64,000 bases of DNA from Pseudomonas sp. PDM04 (GCF_014851765.1 NZ_JACVAI010000002.1:186001-250000); one strand, 5' to 3'; counted from the first letter of the stretch, positions 41,554 through 51,149 are shown. Notes: generated from the sequence alone by a model not told the origin. Translations and numbers: made by a program.

Positions 41554-43146
41554 ATGAAAAACAATCGGTCTGCGAGTGCGCGCAAAGCGTCGCCCTTTTT
41601 CTTCAACCTCTTTGCCAGACCCTCGCGCAGCCCGAACATCGTCGACGCCGTCATCAGCATCAGCCCCAGTCCGTGGATCAACGCCCTGGGGTGGGTGATC
41701 GGGTTGGTGGTGGCCTGCGGAATCGTGGTGATCAACTCCGAAACCCACAACGACCTTGCCCCGACGATTCTGTACATCACCCTGTTGCTGATGGCCGCCA
41801 ATCTGTTCTCGATCAACGTGGTGATCTCCATCGCGTTGATGTGCATGTTGCTGCTGACCGCGACCTATCTGTACAACGGCGGTTATCAACACTGGGAGTC
41901 GACCACCGGTTTTTTCCGCTGCCTGACGGCGCTCTCGGCCATCACTTTTCTCGCCCTGCGCAGCAAATATGCCGCCGAGCGCCTGCGCCACAATGAGTTG
42001 TACCTGCTCGGTGCCCAGCGCCTGAGCCGTACCGGCAGCATCGGTTTTCGCGGCGACGGCAAAGCCATTTCCTGGTCTGAGGAAGCGGCGCGAATTTTCG
42101 AATACCCTCTGGGCGAACTGCCGACCAGCGACAGGGTCCAGGAACGCACGCACCCCGATGACCTGCACCTCGTCCAGGAGGTGTTTGCCAAGGCGGCGCG
42201 CCAGGACACCCTGATCGAAGTCAAACACCGTCTGCTGTTTCCCGACGGCCGCATCAAGCATGTGCACATGATTGCCAGCCCGCTGCTCGAACAACACGGT
42301 CGCTACGACTACATCGGCGCGCTGATGGACATCACCGCCAGCAAAGAAGCCGAGTCGGCGCTGTTCTGTGCGCAAACGCAGCTGGCGCATGTCACCCGTG
42401 TGACCTCTCTGGGCGAGCTGGCCGCATCGATTGCCCATGAGGTGAACCAGCCGCTGACCGCGATCACCAGCAGTGGCGAGGCCTGCCGTCGGTGGCTCGA
42501 CCGACCACAGCCCGACTTGCCCGAAGCGCTGCAATCGCTCGACCGGATCATTGCCTGCGCGGGCCGGGCCAGCGATGTCATCAGCCGCATCCGGGCGCTG
42601 TCGCGCAAGAGCGATCCACTGCGCCAGCGCGAATCGGTGAATGACATCGTCAGCGAGACCCTGGGCCTGGTCCGGCAGGAACTGGCACATCACGAAATCA
42701 CATTGAAGGTCGAACTCCTGGCCCTGACGGGCGAAGTCAATGTGGATAGGGTCCAGCTGCAGCAGGTCATCATCAATCTGATCATCAATGCCTGCCATGC
42801 CATGGCGGGCGCTGAAGCGCGCAACCGCGTGCTGTATGTACGGACCTGGGTCGTGGGCGGCGCAGCCGTGGTGGAAGTGGCGGATCAGGGCCTGGGCATC
42901 GCACCTGAAGTGCTGCCTTCGCTGTTCACCCCGTTTTTCACCACCAAGGAAAACGGCCTGGGCATGGGCCTGTCGATCTGTCGCTCGATCATCAATTTCC
43001 ACGACGGGCAGATCTGGGCCACCAGCGCCGTCGGCCGCGGTACCTCGTTCAAATTCTCGCTTCCAGTGCTGGGCAGCGGGGCACGCGCTCAACGGCCCAC
43101 ACCGAACGACCATGCAAGGATCACGCACTCTATGGACGTCCCATGA
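41554..43146 (+). CDS. Membrane PAS histidine kinase (second paralogue)
   Basis: 530 residues. A membrane region of about four segments (WVIGLVVACGIVVIN ... LYITLLLMAANLFSI) is followed by PAS (GAQRLSRTGSIGFRG ... HPDDLHLVQEV), HisKA with the histidine in SIAHEVNQPLTAI, and HATPase (VQLQQVIINLIINACHAM, VADQGLGIAP, GLGMGLSICRSIINFHDG). It overlaps the response regulator gene by four bases (ATGA), so this is its cognate pair. It matches the first paralogue. AGGG lies six bases before the ATG. Confidence 0.93.
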   Translation: MKNNRSASARKASPFFFNLFARPSRSPNIVDAVISISPSPWINALGWVIGLVVACGIVVINSETHNDLAPTILYITLLLMAANLFSINVVISIALMCMLLLTATYLYNGGYQHWESTTGFFRCLTALSAITFLALRSKYAAERLRHNELYLLGAQRLSRTGSIGFRGDGKAISWSEEAARIFEYPLGELPTSDRVQERTHPDDLHLVQEVFAKAARQDTLIEVKHRLLFPDGRIKHVHMIASPLLEQHGRYDYIGALMDITASKEAESALFCAQTQLAHVTRVTSLGELAASIAHEVNQPLTAITSSGEACRRWLDRPQPDLPEALQSLDRIIACAGRASDVISRIRALSRKSDPLRQRESVNDIVSETLGLVRQELAHHEITLKVELLALTGEVNVDRVQLQQVIINLIINACHAMAGAEARNRVLYVRTWVVGGAAVVEVADQGLGIAPEVLPSLFTPFFTTKENGLGMGLSICRSIINFHDGQIWATSAVGRGTSFKFSLPVLGSGARAQRPTPNDHARITHSMDVP

Positions 43147-43793
43147 ACGAACAACACCCCATGAACAAAGTCGCCAATCATGACCCCCTGGTGTTCATCG
43201 TCGATGATGATGCGCCCCTGCGAGAGGCACTCGGCAGCCTGTTGCGCTCGATCGGTTTGCAGGTGGAGCTGTTTGGCTCCGTCGCCGAGTTCATGAACTT
43301 CTCCCGCCCCGACATCCCCAGCTGCCTGGTGCTGGATGTGCGCTTGCAAGGCACCAGCGGACTGGATTTCCAGCATGAATTGCTGGCGGCCAATATCAAC
43401 CTGCCCATCGTGTTCATGACCGGGCACGGCGATATCGCCATGACCGTGCGGGCCATGAAGGCCGGTGCCGTGGACTTCCTGGCCAAACCGTTCCGGGAAC
43501 AGGACTTGATCGATGCGGTATCGGCCGCCCATGCCCGGGACAAACATCGCCGAGAGTCCGAACGGGGCAATGAAGAACTGCGCAGCCGCTATGCGACCCT
43601 CACGCCACGGGAGCAAACGGTGATGGCGCTGGCGGCGTCCGGGCTGATGAACAAGCAGATTGCCGGCGAAATCGGCCTGAGCGAAATCACGGTGAAGATC
43701 CATCGTGGCCAGGCCATGCGCAAGATGTTCGCGCGTTCGTTTGCCGACCTGGTGCGCATGGCCCAGGCACTCGGGGTCGATCAGCCGCAATGA
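43143..43793 (+). CDS. FixJ/StyR-type response regulator (receiver + LuxR helix-turn-helix)
   Basis: 216 residues: VFIVDDDAPLREALGSLLRS, phospho-aspartate in CLVLDVRLQG, and lysine in FLAKPFREQD; LuxR-type output LTPREQTVMALAASGLMNKQ with recognition helix LSEITVKIHRGQAMRKM. It is translationally coupled to the upstream kinase. Recognition helices of this and the 24544-25194 regulator differ only in a couple of residues, so they probably read the same sites. Confidence 0.94.
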   Translation: MNEQHPMNKVANHDPLVFIVDDDAPLREALGSLLRSIGLQVELFGSVAEFMNFSRPDIPSCLVLDVRLQGTSGLDFQHELLAANINLPIVFMTGHGDIAMTVRAMKAGAVDFLAKPFREQDLIDAVSAAHARDKHRRESERGNEELRSRYATLTPREQTVMALAASGLMNKQIAGEIGLSEITVKIHRGQAMRKMFARSFADLVRMAQALGVDQPQ

Positions 43794-43813
43794 CCGTCGC
43801 TCCCACTCGCACT

Positions 43814-43847
43814 CATACTTTGGTTTATCCGACTCACACCTAGGCGT
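43814..43847 (+). promoter_or_regulatory. Island motif, tandem pair 21 bp apart
   Basis: CATACTTTGGTTT and CACACCTAGGCGT (9 and 8 of 11 fixed positions) lie 21 bases apart with a spacer ending in ACT, as at 34829. The pair is about 180 bases before the flavoprotein gene. Confidence 0.45.
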
Positions 43848-44025
43848 GTCGGCAATGACCCTATGTAGAAGTGATCTCACGGCGTCCGCTCGATAGCATC
43901 TCATCACAGCGAATCGAACCGTCCTGCGGTTGTTCACGGGAGCCACGGCTTCGAACATCCCGGCCCCCGGTCACGCTTGAACAGACAACCCGTTAAACGA
44001 TCGTTTTTTCTTCAGGAGTCTTCCA

Positions 44026-45231
44026 ATGAAGCAGCAAATTCTAGTTATTGGCGCAGGGTTTGGTGGCGTCTGGAGCGCGTTGAGCGCAGCCCGTCTGTTG
44101 GACAAGCATGACCGCAACGACGTGCAGATCACGCTACTGGCTCCCCAGGCCGAGCTGCGCATCCGCCCACGTTTCTACGAACCCGACGTCCACACCATGG
44201 CAGCACCGCTGGGCGACCTCTTCGACGCCGTGGGCGTTAAATTCGTCAAGGGCACCGCCGACAACATCGATACCGACAAGAAGCAGGTCAACTACAGCGA
44301 CGTGTTTGGCACCCAGGGCACGCTGAGCTATGACCGACTGGTCCTGGCCGCCGGCAGTCGCCTCGTTCGCCCAGCCGCCCTGCAAGGCATCAACGAATAC
44401 GCGTTCGACGTCGATGAAATCGAATCGGCGGCGCGCCTCGAAGCCCATATCAAGGCATTGAAGAATCAGCCAAGCACCCCGGCGCGCAACACCGTCGTCG
44501 TCTGCGGCGGAGGCTTCACCGGGATCGAAACCGCTACCGAAATGCCGGCGCGCCTGCGTGCCGCGCTGGGCGACGACACGCCGATCCGCGTGATTGTGGT
44601 CGATCGTGCCCCAACCCCGGGTGCGTCACTGGGCGACGGTATCGGCCCATCGCTGATCGAAGCCTCGGAACACCTGGGTGTCGAGTGGGTGCTCAACGCC
44701 TCGGTCGCAGCAGTGGACGCCGGCGGCGTGACACTGGCCGACGGCCAGCGCATCGAATCCAACACCGTGATCTGGACCGTGGGCTTCCGCGCCAGCCCGC
44801 TCACCGAACAAGTGACCGGCACCCGTGACCCGCAGGGTCGCCTGCACGTTGACGGCAACCTCAAGGTGCTCGGCCATGCCGACGTCTATGCCGCCGGCGA
44901 CACCGCGTACGCCGCCACCGATGACCTGGGCAACTACGCCGCCATGTCCTGCCAGCACGCCATCGCGCTGGGCCGTTATGCCGGCAACAACGTCGCGGCG
45001 GATCTGCTGGGCGTCGAACCGACTCCTTACAGCCAGCCCAAGTACGTGACCTGCCTGGACCTGGGCGCCTGGGGCGCAGTATTCACCGAAGGCTGGGACC
45101 GCCAGGTGAAGCTGGTCAGGAAAGAAGCCAAGGACCTCAAGACCCAGATCAACACCGTGTGGATCTACCCACCGGCGGCTGATCGTGCCACGGCACTGGC
45201 AGCGGCCGACCCGTCGATTCCAGTGGCCTGA
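44026..45231 (+). CDS. FAD-dependent NAD(P)H oxidoreductase, NDH-2-like
   Basis: 401 residues of the pyridine-nucleotide-disulphide oxidoreductase fold. The FAD-binding motif is ILVIGAGFGGVWSALSAARL, the NAD(P)H-binding motif VVVCGGGFTGIETATEM, and the second FAD segment is VYAAGDTAY. Features such as the C-terminal YVTCLDLGAWGAVF and the absence of a redox-active CxxxC pair suggest a type II NADH dehydrogenase-like or quinone-reducing enzyme. CAGGAG lies seven bases before the ATG. The upstream island motif makes it a possible target of the response regulator. Confidence 0.9.
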   Translation: MKQQILVIGAGFGGVWSALSAARLLDKHDRNDVQITLLAPQAELRIRPRFYEPDVHTMAAPLGDLFDAVGVKFVKGTADNIDTDKKQVNYSDVFGTQGTLSYDRLVLAAGSRLVRPAALQGINEYAFDVDEIESAARLEAHIKALKNQPSTPARNTVVVCGGGFTGIETATEMPARLRAALGDDTPIRVIVVDRAPTPGASLGDGIGPSLIEASEHLGVEWVLNASVAAVDAGGVTLADGQRIESNTVIWTVGFRASPLTEQVTGTRDPQGRLHVDGNLKVLGHADVYAAGDTAYAATDDLGNYAAMSCQHAIALGRYAGNNVAADLLGVEPTPYSQPKYVTCLDLGAWGAVFTEGWDRQVKLVRKEAKDLKTQINTVWIYPPAADRATALAAADPSIPVA

Positions 45232-45323
45232 GTCGCCAGGCGTGCGCACGGCACAGGGAGCCCTTCGCGCCCCTGGCCGTGCGCACTCGATGTGCTGGAC
45301 CGTACAGCACCAGGGGGTTCGAC

Positions 45324-45584
45324 ATGTTTGGTTTTTTCGACGATCCGCATCGCGTGTTGAAGTTGTCCCATCTGTTGCTGGTTGGCGGGCTGTTCATGTT
45401 GATCGCCGGGATAATGCTGGCGTACGGACTGGATGCCTACCTGAATCTGCCACAGTTGGTCTGCGCCCACGCCTTGACCATTCTCGGCCCGACCGCCATC
45501 AAGCTGGGCTACGTGATGCGTCTGCTGTCCTTCAATCGGTTGCGCCTGGAAGGGCTCGTCGCCGGCAACGGTGCCACCGCTTGA
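45324..45584 (+). CDS. Small membrane protein, two transmembrane segments (possibly PpyR-like)
   Basis: 86 residues: MFGFFDDPHRVLKLSHLLLV at the start, two membrane segments (LLLVGGLFMLIAGIMLAYGL and LVCAHALTILGPTAIKLGYV), and a basic tail. It reminds me of the small transmembrane regulator PpyR of pseudomonads, but I cannot confirm this. AGGGGG lies seven bases before the ATG. About 90 bases after the flavoprotein gene, so co-transcription is possible; followed by a terminator. Confidence 0.75.
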   Translation: MFGFFDDPHRVLKLSHLLLVGGLFMLIAGIMLAYGLDAYLNLPQLVCAHALTILGPTAIKLGYVMRLLSFNRLRLEGLVAGNGATA

Positions 45585-45640
45585 TGTAAAGGCTGTTGCC
45601 CATCCGGTTCGCGCGCTCTTTGCTGAACCGGCACTTCCCA

Positions 45641-45677
45641 AAAGCCCGCCACGCGTTTTTTGTGGCGGGCTTTTTTT
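45641..45677 (+). terminator. Rho-independent terminator
   Basis: AAAGCCCGCCAC and GTGGCGGGCTTT form a 12-bp stem followed by a T-run. It ends the flavoprotein/small membrane protein unit. Confidence 0.93.
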
Positions 45678-45691
45678 GTGCGCGGGCGTTC

Positions 45692-45719
45692 TCCCGTGGG
45701 AGCGAACCTGCGCACGATG
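45692..45719. repeat. Single degenerate REP-like sequence
   Basis: CCGTGGGAGCGAACCTGCGC resembles one arm of the REP pairs elsewhere, without an obvious partner. Confidence 0.4.
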
Positions 45720-45798
45720 TTCGGCGCCCACGGATATCCGCGATCCTGCGAGGATTCCTGTCCTATCCTGTGTTCAACACCCGCTATTGGACATCGTC

Positions 45799-46470
45799 AT
45801 GAGCACCCCCGAAGCCGCCCTTCTGCACAGCTGGCAGCGCAACGCCCGAGCCTGGATCGAGGCGGTGCGCGGCGGCGCCATCGACAGCCGCATTCAGGTC
45901 ACCGACCAGGCCATCCTGCTGGCCATCATGGGTCGACAGCCGGCGCGTGTACTCGACCTCGGCTGTGGTGAAGGCTGGCTCTTGCGGGTGCTGGCCGACC
46001 GCGGCATCACGGCGGTGGGGGTGGACGGCGACGCCACGCTGGTTGAGGCGGCCAGGGCGGCGGGATCCGCCACGGTACACCTGGCAACGTACGAGCAGTT
46101 GGTGGAAGCCCGCGTAGACGTCGGCCGTGATTACGAGCTGATCTGCGCCAATTTCGCCTTGCTGCACCAGGACATCATCCCGTTGCTCGCGGCCATGAAC
46201 GCCCTGCTCACGCCAGACGCAACGCTGGTGATCCAGACGCTGCACCCATGGGTAGCCGCCGACGGCGATTACCAGGATGGCTGGCGAGAAGAAACCTTCG
46301 CCGGTTTCAAGGGACAATGGCAACCCATGCCCTGGTACATGCGCACCCTGTCCAGCTGGATCAATGCGCTGGACATGGCCGGTTTCAGGCTGGTCGGCCT
46401 GCAGGAACCGCAACACCCGCAAAGCGCCATGCCGCAGTCATTGTTGTTGATGGCCGAACAACAACGATGA
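45799..46470 (+). CDS. SAM-dependent methyltransferase (class I)
   Basis: 223 residues with motif I VLDLGCGEGWLLRVLADRG, a following acidic residue (AVGVDGDATLVE), and a core of Rossmann strands. The target is unknown; the helical N-terminus (ALLHSWQRNARAWIEAV) is typical of small-molecule methyltransferases. ATG chosen because the upstream in-frame stretch overlaps a terminator and REP-like sequence. No operon partner. Confidence 0.9.
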   Translation: MSTPEAALLHSWQRNARAWIEAVRGGAIDSRIQVTDQAILLAIMGRQPARVLDLGCGEGWLLRVLADRGITAVGVDGDATLVEAARAAGSATVHLATYEQLVEARVDVGRDYELICANFALLHQDIIPLLAAMNALLTPDATLVIQTLHPWVAADGDYQDGWREETFAGFKGQWQPMPWYMRTLSSWINALDMAGFRLVGLQEPQHPQSAMPQSLLLMAEQQR

Positions 46471-46509
46471 ACGCCATCGCGCCCTGCAGGTCAGGAGAAC
46501 GCCCGCGCC

Positions 46510-47334
46510 TCAGGACCTTACGAAGGCCAGCAAGTCGGCATTGAGCCGTTCTTTGTGCGTGTCGGTAATGCCGTGCGGCGCCCCCTCATAGACGATCAGC
46601 TTGCTGTGCTTGATCAGCTTTGCCGACGCACGGCCGGCGGCGTCGATGGGGACGATCTGATCATCGTCACCGTGGATGATCAGGGTCGGCACGTCGAACC
46701 TGGCGAGATCGTCCCTGAAGTCGGTTTCGGAAAACGCCTTGATACTGTCGAAGGTGTTTTTGTGCCCCCCGCGCATGCCCTGCAACCACCAGGCATCGAT
46801 CACCCCTTGCGACGGCGTGGCGCCCGGGCGGTTGTAGCCAAAGAACGGGCCACTGGGGATGTCGATGAACAGCTGCGAGCGGTCAGCCAGCAACCCTGCG
46901 CGAATCTCGTCGAACACCGACACCGGCAGCCCGCCGGGATTGGTCTCGGTCTTGACCATCAGGGGCGGCACCGCCGATATGAGGCCGACCTGCCTGACCC
47001 GGGCAGTCCCGTGACGCCCGACGTACCGGGCGACCTCACCGCCCCCCGTGGAAAACCCGAACAAGGTTGCATCCCTGACATCCAGGTGTTCGAGCAATTG
47101 CGCCAGGTCGTCGGCGTAGTGATCCATGTCGTTGCCGTCCCACGGTTGGCTGGAGCGCCCGTGCCCCCGTCGGTCATGGGCAATACAGCGACAGCCGTTG
47201 GCGGCCAGGTGATACATCTGGGATTCCCAGCTGTCGGCATCGAGCGGCCAGCCATGGCTGAAGACCACAACCGGGCCCTTGCCCCAATCCTTGTAATAGA
47301 TGTCTACGCCGTCTTTGGTGGTGAAGGTACTCAT
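46510..47334 (-). CDS. Alpha/beta hydrolase, arylesterase/non-haem chloroperoxidase type
   Basis: 274 residues. The nucleophile serine lies in [19 protein letters not shown], the oxyanion/first motif is [14 protein letters not shown], the acid is in [12 protein letters not shown] and the histidine in [14 protein letters not shown]. Chloroperoxidase-type members also show peroxidase side activity. I start at [12 protein letters not shown], the usual N-terminus. Substrate unknown. Monocistronic, divergent from an AraC-type gene. Confidence 0.92.
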   Translation of the reverse strand: MSTFTTKDGVDIYYKDWGKGPVVVFSHGWPLDADSWESQMYHLAANGCRCIAHDRRGHGRSSQPWDGNDMDHYADDLAQLLEHLDVRDATLFGFSTGGGEVARYVGRHGTARVRQVGLISAVPPLMVKTETNPGGLPVSVFDEIRAGLLADRSQLFIDIPSGPFFGYNRPGATPSQGVIDAWWLQGMRGGHKNTFDSIKAFSETDFRDDLARFDVPTLIIHGDDDQIVPIDAAGRASAKLIKHSKLIVYEGAPHGITDTHKERLNADLLAFVRS

Positions 47335-47547
47335 GGTTTGTGTACTCCTGAGCTTTCGCGATGACCGCAGGTTGAACAGCATGGGTAAATCGATCAGGAC
47401 GAACTACGTAAATCCGGCAGGCTGGAAGATGGCATGAGTAAATGGCAGTCCTGTGTCCGACGTTGATGAATTTGCCTGTTTTACGTAGTGCGGCCGCCCC
47501 GTTGGAGGGAACCTTGATGACCTGACCGAGCCTGAAAGCAGGTGGAA

Positions 47548-47958
47548 ATGAAAAAGTCCCCGGTCCCGCCGTCGAGTCCAGATTGCGCGCCAGCCGCCGC
47601 GCCGGGTCGCTGGCAGCGAGCAAAGCGCCGGGCCAATATCGCCAGGGTGCTGGAGCTGCTGCAACGTTACGACGAACAACCGGTGCGGCTCTGCGAGCTG
47701 TGCCGCCAGGCCCACATCAGCGAACGCACGCTGCGCTCGATCTTCAACGAGGTGTTCGGTATCGGGCCCAATCGCTATTTGCATGTACGCCGTCTGCACC
47801 GGGTGCGGGCGGCGCTTTCGATTGCCAACCCGAATACCGAGACGGTCAATCGTATTGCCCTGCGCTTCGGCTTTTCCGACCCAGGCCGCATGGCAGCCGA
47901 TTACCACCGGCTGTTTGGCGAATACCCCAGCACCACCCTGATGCGCTCACGGTTTTGA
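47548..47958 (+). CDS. Short AraC-type DNA-binding protein (HTH domain only)
   Basis: 136 residues consisting of the AraC helix-turn-helix region and a short N-terminal segment: RANIARVLELLQRYDEQPVR, CRQAHISERTLRSIFNEVFG and IALRFGFSDPGRMAADYHRL. It lacks the usual sensor domain. It resembles the C-terminus of the convergent neighbour (VRNVFNEYLGMSPHRYLMIR), so it could be a truncated duplicate or a free DNA-binding protein. AGGTGG lies four bases before the ATG; a GTG two codons upstream is possible. Confidence 0.78.
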   Translation: MKKSPVPPSSPDCAPAAAPGRWQRAKRRANIARVLELLQRYDEQPVRLCELCRQAHISERTLRSIFNEVFGIGPNRYLHVRRLHRVRAALSIANPNTETVNRIALRFGFSDPGRMAADYHRLFGEYPSTTLMRSRF

Positions 47959-47968
47959 ACCCGGCCGC

Positions 47969-48916
47969 TCAGAGGTGCGTCAACGCCTTGGCCGCTTTCA
48001 GCGATTGTGCCGGCAGCAGCCCGAAGTACTGGCGATACAGGCTGGCGAACCGACCGAAATCCCACACGCCGAAGCGTGCACAGATCATGGTGATCGTGTC
48101 TTGCGGACCGGCGTGACGGATGGCGTTCCGAATGCCATGCAAGCGACGGATCATCAGGTATCGATGCGGGCTCATGCCCAGGTATTCATTGAAGACATTG
48201 CGCACCGTGCGTTCCGAAGAGCAGGTCGCCCGACAGATGTCTTCGATGTAAACGGCCTGGGTCTCCAGCGTGTCCAGCAGTTCAAGGGCACGCCGCAGGA
48301 TCTCCTTGTGATCGCGATGGTGTCGCGGCGCGGCCGGCAGCGGATCAACGGGCAAGAGCATGCGGAACACCACATCCATCACTTCCTGGCGCGCAGCCTC
48401 CTCGCCGCTTTCGGCGTGCAGACCTTCAGGTGCATTGGCGTCGATGTGGAACAGGCGACGGGCCAGCCACAACAGCGGCCCGAGGTGACGCCGGGCATTG
48501 CTGACCATGTTGCGATGCAACACGGAAAAATCGAATTCATCTTCACGCACCGCGGCCCAGCGCAACACCCGTTCGCACGACATCGCCACCGTCAGCCAGC
48601 TGGCCGGGCTTTTCGCGTTGATGTGAAACATGGCATTGGGCACCATCCAGCCTATTCGTCGACGATTGAAGGCATGGCCATCCACGGCCGTGAATTCATG
48701 GCCGGTCAGCGGCAGGAAGATATTGAAGTAACCGGGCAGGCCGATGCCGGTGTACACCGTCCCGGCGCCCTCGCGACCGCTCATCAGTGCCACGCCGTTC
48801 AGGTCGACCACGTTGAGTTGCCAGTCACGCTGTTGCCGCGTACGCAGCACGTAGCGGCCCTGTACCCCGTACAACGCTTCTTCGAATTCATCGAAATCCG
48901 GACAGACCAGCCGCAT
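47969..48916 (-). CDS. AraC-family transcriptional regulator
   Basis: 315 residues. The C-terminal AraC domain (VYIEDICRATCSSERTVRNV, ICARFGVWDFGRFASLYRQYFG) follows an N-terminal domain with a cupin-like strand pattern (GYFNIFLPLTGHEFTAVDGH, SWLTVAMSCERVLRWA), like the EutR/FeaR-type regulators of the family. Ligand and targets unknown. Convergent with the short AraC-type gene, ten bases apart. Confidence 0.9.
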   Translation of the reverse strand: MRLVCPDFDEFEEALYGVQGRYVLRTRQQRDWQLNVVDLNGVALMSGREGAGTVYTGIGLPGYFNIFLPLTGHEFTAVDGHAFNRRRIGWMVPNAMFHINAKSPASWLTVAMSCERVLRWAAVREDEFDFSVLHRNMVSNARRHLGPLLWLARRLFHIDANAPEGLHAESGEEAARQEVMDVVFRMLLPVDPLPAAPRHHRDHKEILRRALELLDTLETQAVYIEDICRATCSSERTVRNVFNEYLGMSPHRYLMIRRLHGIRNAIRHAGPQDTITMICARFGVWDFGRFASLYRQYFGLLPAQSLKAAKALTHL

Positions 48917-49049
48917 CGGCGCACCTCACTGATCTCGAACAGTTGCAGGCAGCCTCCTTGCCGGATGAGTCCAGGCCAATGAGGATAGACCACGAATACG
49001 GCCGGTGATGGACAGCCGTGACCGTCCATCGCCCGCCTCCTCCCGTGCT

Positions 49050-49610
49050 TTAACGTTCCAGGTACTCGGAAGTGGAAATGACCGGTGCGTAACCGAAACT
49101 CAGTGCCGCCATGAACGCCGCATGCACTTGCGCGGCGGGCACCTTGACCCCGTTGAACTCAAGGTCGAGCGTCGCGCAGGCATCGTGCAGCACCGTGGTG
49201 GTGTAGCCGAAGTCCACTGCTGCGCGTGTCATGCCATCCACGCACATGTGGCTCATATTGCCGACCACCACCACTTCGTTGATTTCATGCCGGTCGAGAA
49301 TGGCCTTGAGTTCGGTTTCGCGAAACGAATTGATGTAATGCTTGAGCACCACCGGCTCATCGCTGCGGTTCCTCGCACTGTCGTGGATTTGCGCGCCTTC
49401 GCTGCCCGGGCGGAAGAATGGCGCGTTTTCGTCTTTGAACTCATGACGGATGTGCACCACCAGGTCCCCTTTTTCGCGGAACCGGTCAATCACCCGCGCG
49501 GCTTGCGCGGCAGCGGCCTCGACGTTGGAAAGTGCCCATCTGCCTCCTGGAAAATAGTCGTTCTGAATATCAACGACCACCAGGGCCTTCTTGTTCGAAC
49601 CAGTGCTCAT
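49050..49610 (-). CDS. Isochorismatase-family cysteine hydrolase
   Basis: 186 residues of the cysteine-hydrolase fold. Catalytic residues: aspartate in ALVVVDIQNDYFPGG, lysine in VVLKHYINSF, and cysteine in NMSHMCVDGMTRAAVDFGY. Such enzymes hydrolyse amides (nicotinamide, streptothricin and others) or isochorismate; the substrate cannot be told. GGAG lies eight bases before the ATG. Located 75 bases from the catalase gene on the same strand. Confidence 0.92.
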   Translation of the reverse strand: MSTGSNKKALVVVDIQNDYFPGGRWALSNVEAAAAQAARVIDRFREKGDLVVHIRHEFKDENAPFFRPGSEGAQIHDSARNRSDEPVVLKHYINSFRETELKAILDRHEINEVVVVGNMSHMCVDGMTRAAVDFGYTTTVLHDACATLDLEFNGVKVPAAQVHAAFMAALSFGYAPVISTSEYLER

Positions 49611-49685
49611 GATCTTGCTCCCACTGAGGTTGCCGAATGAGACGGCCGGTGGCCGGGTCCTTCCGATCCGTCGTACGCCCCGGAT

Positions 49686-51149
49686 TCAATTGTTCGTCAG
49701 GGCTGGCACCTGCACTTGCAGGCCCAGCGCTCTGGCCACACCGGCACCGTAGGCCGGATCGGCTCTGGAGCAGTTGGCGATATGCCGATGCTTGATCATC
49801 GCCGATGCATCGCCCATCGCCCGCGCGGTGTTGTCGAACAGCAACTGCTGTTGAGCCGGGGTCATCAGGCGAAACAGGTTGCCGGGTTGTTCGTAGTGAT
49901 CTTCGATAACGCTCTGATCCCAGTGACCGGCGTCGCCTTCGAGCGGCAATGCCGGTTCGTGCAGCTGCCGATGGTCCTGCCACTCTCCGAAGCTGTTGGG
50001 GTAGTAGGACAACGTCGAGCCCAGGTTACCGTCGGTGCGCATGGCGCCGTCACGGTGATAGCTGTGGAAAGGACAGCGCGGGGCGTTGACCGGGATGTGA
50101 TTGAAGTTCACCCCGAGGCGATAACGCTGGGCATCGCCATAGGAAAACAAGCGTGCCTGGAGCATCTTGTCCGGCGAAAAACTCACGCCCGGAACGACAT
50201 TGGCTGGAGAGAACGCGGCCTGTTCGACTTCGGCGAAATGATTATCGGGATTGCGCTCCAGTTGCAGGATACCCACTTCCTGAAGCGGGAAATCGGCATG
50301 CGGCCAGACCTTGGTCAGGTCGAACGGATTATGCCGATGCGCACGCGCCTGGTCTTCGGTCATGGTCTGGATGCACAACTTCCAGCTTGGAAATTCCTGG
50401 CGTTCGATGCATTCATAGAGATCACGCAGGTGGCTTTCCCGGTCATTGCCGACCATCTGCGCCGCTTCACCGTCGCTCAGGTTGGTAATTGCCTGCTGGC
50501 ACACAAAATGAAACTTGGTCCAGACCCGTTCGTTGCGCTCGTTGATCAGGCTGAAGGTATGGCTGCCGAAACCGTGCATGTGCCGGTAACTGGCGGGAAT
50601 GCCCCGGTCACTCATGACGATCGTCACCTGGTGCAACGCTTCAGGCAGCAGCGTCCAGAAATCCCAGTTGTTGGTCGCCGAACGCAGCCCGGTGCGCGGG
50701 TCGCGCTTGACCACGTGGTTGAGGTCGGGAAACCGCAGAGGGTCGCGGAAGAAAAACACCGGTGTGTTGTTGCCGACGATGTCCCAGTTGCCCTCATCGG
50801 TGTACAGCTTCACGGCGAAGCCACGGATATCGCGCTCGGCATCGGCGGCACCGCGCTCTCCCGCCACGGTGGAAAAACGCACGAAGGCCGGCGTCTGTTT
50901 ACCGACCTCGGCAAACAGGCTGGCCTTGCAATAGCGACGGATGTCAGCGGTGACGGTGAAGGTGCCGTAAGCGCCCGCACCCTTGGCATGCATGCGCCGT
51001 TCGGGAATCACTTCCCGGTCGAAATGAGCCAGTTTTTCCAGCAGCCAGATGTCCTGCAACAACGCCGGCCCACGCGGCCCGGCGGTCTGGCTGTTGAGGT
51101 TGTCGACCACCGGGGCACCGGTGGCATGGGTGAGATTCTTGTCGTTCAT
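49686..51149 (-). CDS. Catalase (monofunctional, small-subunit)
   Basis: 487 residues, haem catalase. The proximal histidine is in [13 protein letters not shown], the conserved asparagine in [12 protein letters not shown], and the haem-ligand tyrosine in [15 protein letters not shown]. The length and the lack of a C-terminal flavodoxin-like domain mark a small-subunit catalase of the KatA type. ATG chosen at [11 protein letters not shown], with AGAGG eight bases upstream. It should protect against hydrogen peroxide; no OxyR-like site was looked for in detail. Confidence 0.94.
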   Translation of the reverse strand: MNDKNLTHATGAPVVDNLNSQTAGPRGPALLQDIWLLEKLAHFDREVIPERRMHAKGAGAYGTFTVTADIRRYCKASLFAEVGKQTPAFVRFSTVAGERGAADAERDIRGFAVKLYTDEGNWDIVGNNTPVFFFRDPLRFPDLNHVVKRDPRTGLRSATNNWDFWTLLPEALHQVTIVMSDRGIPASYRHMHGFGSHTFSLINERNERVWTKFHFVCQQAITNLSDGEAAQMVGNDRESHLRDLYECIERQEFPSWKLCIQTMTEDQARAHRHNPFDLTKVWPHADFPLQEVGILQLERNPDNHFAEVEQAAFSPANVVPGVSFSPDKMLQARLFSYGDAQRYRLGVNFNHIPVNAPRCPFHSYHRDGAMRTDGNLGSTLSYYPNSFGEWQDHRQLHEPALPLEGDAGHWDQSVIEDHYEQPGNLFRLMTPAQQQLLFDNTARAMGDASAMIKHRHIANCSRADPAYGAGVARALGLQVQVPALTNN

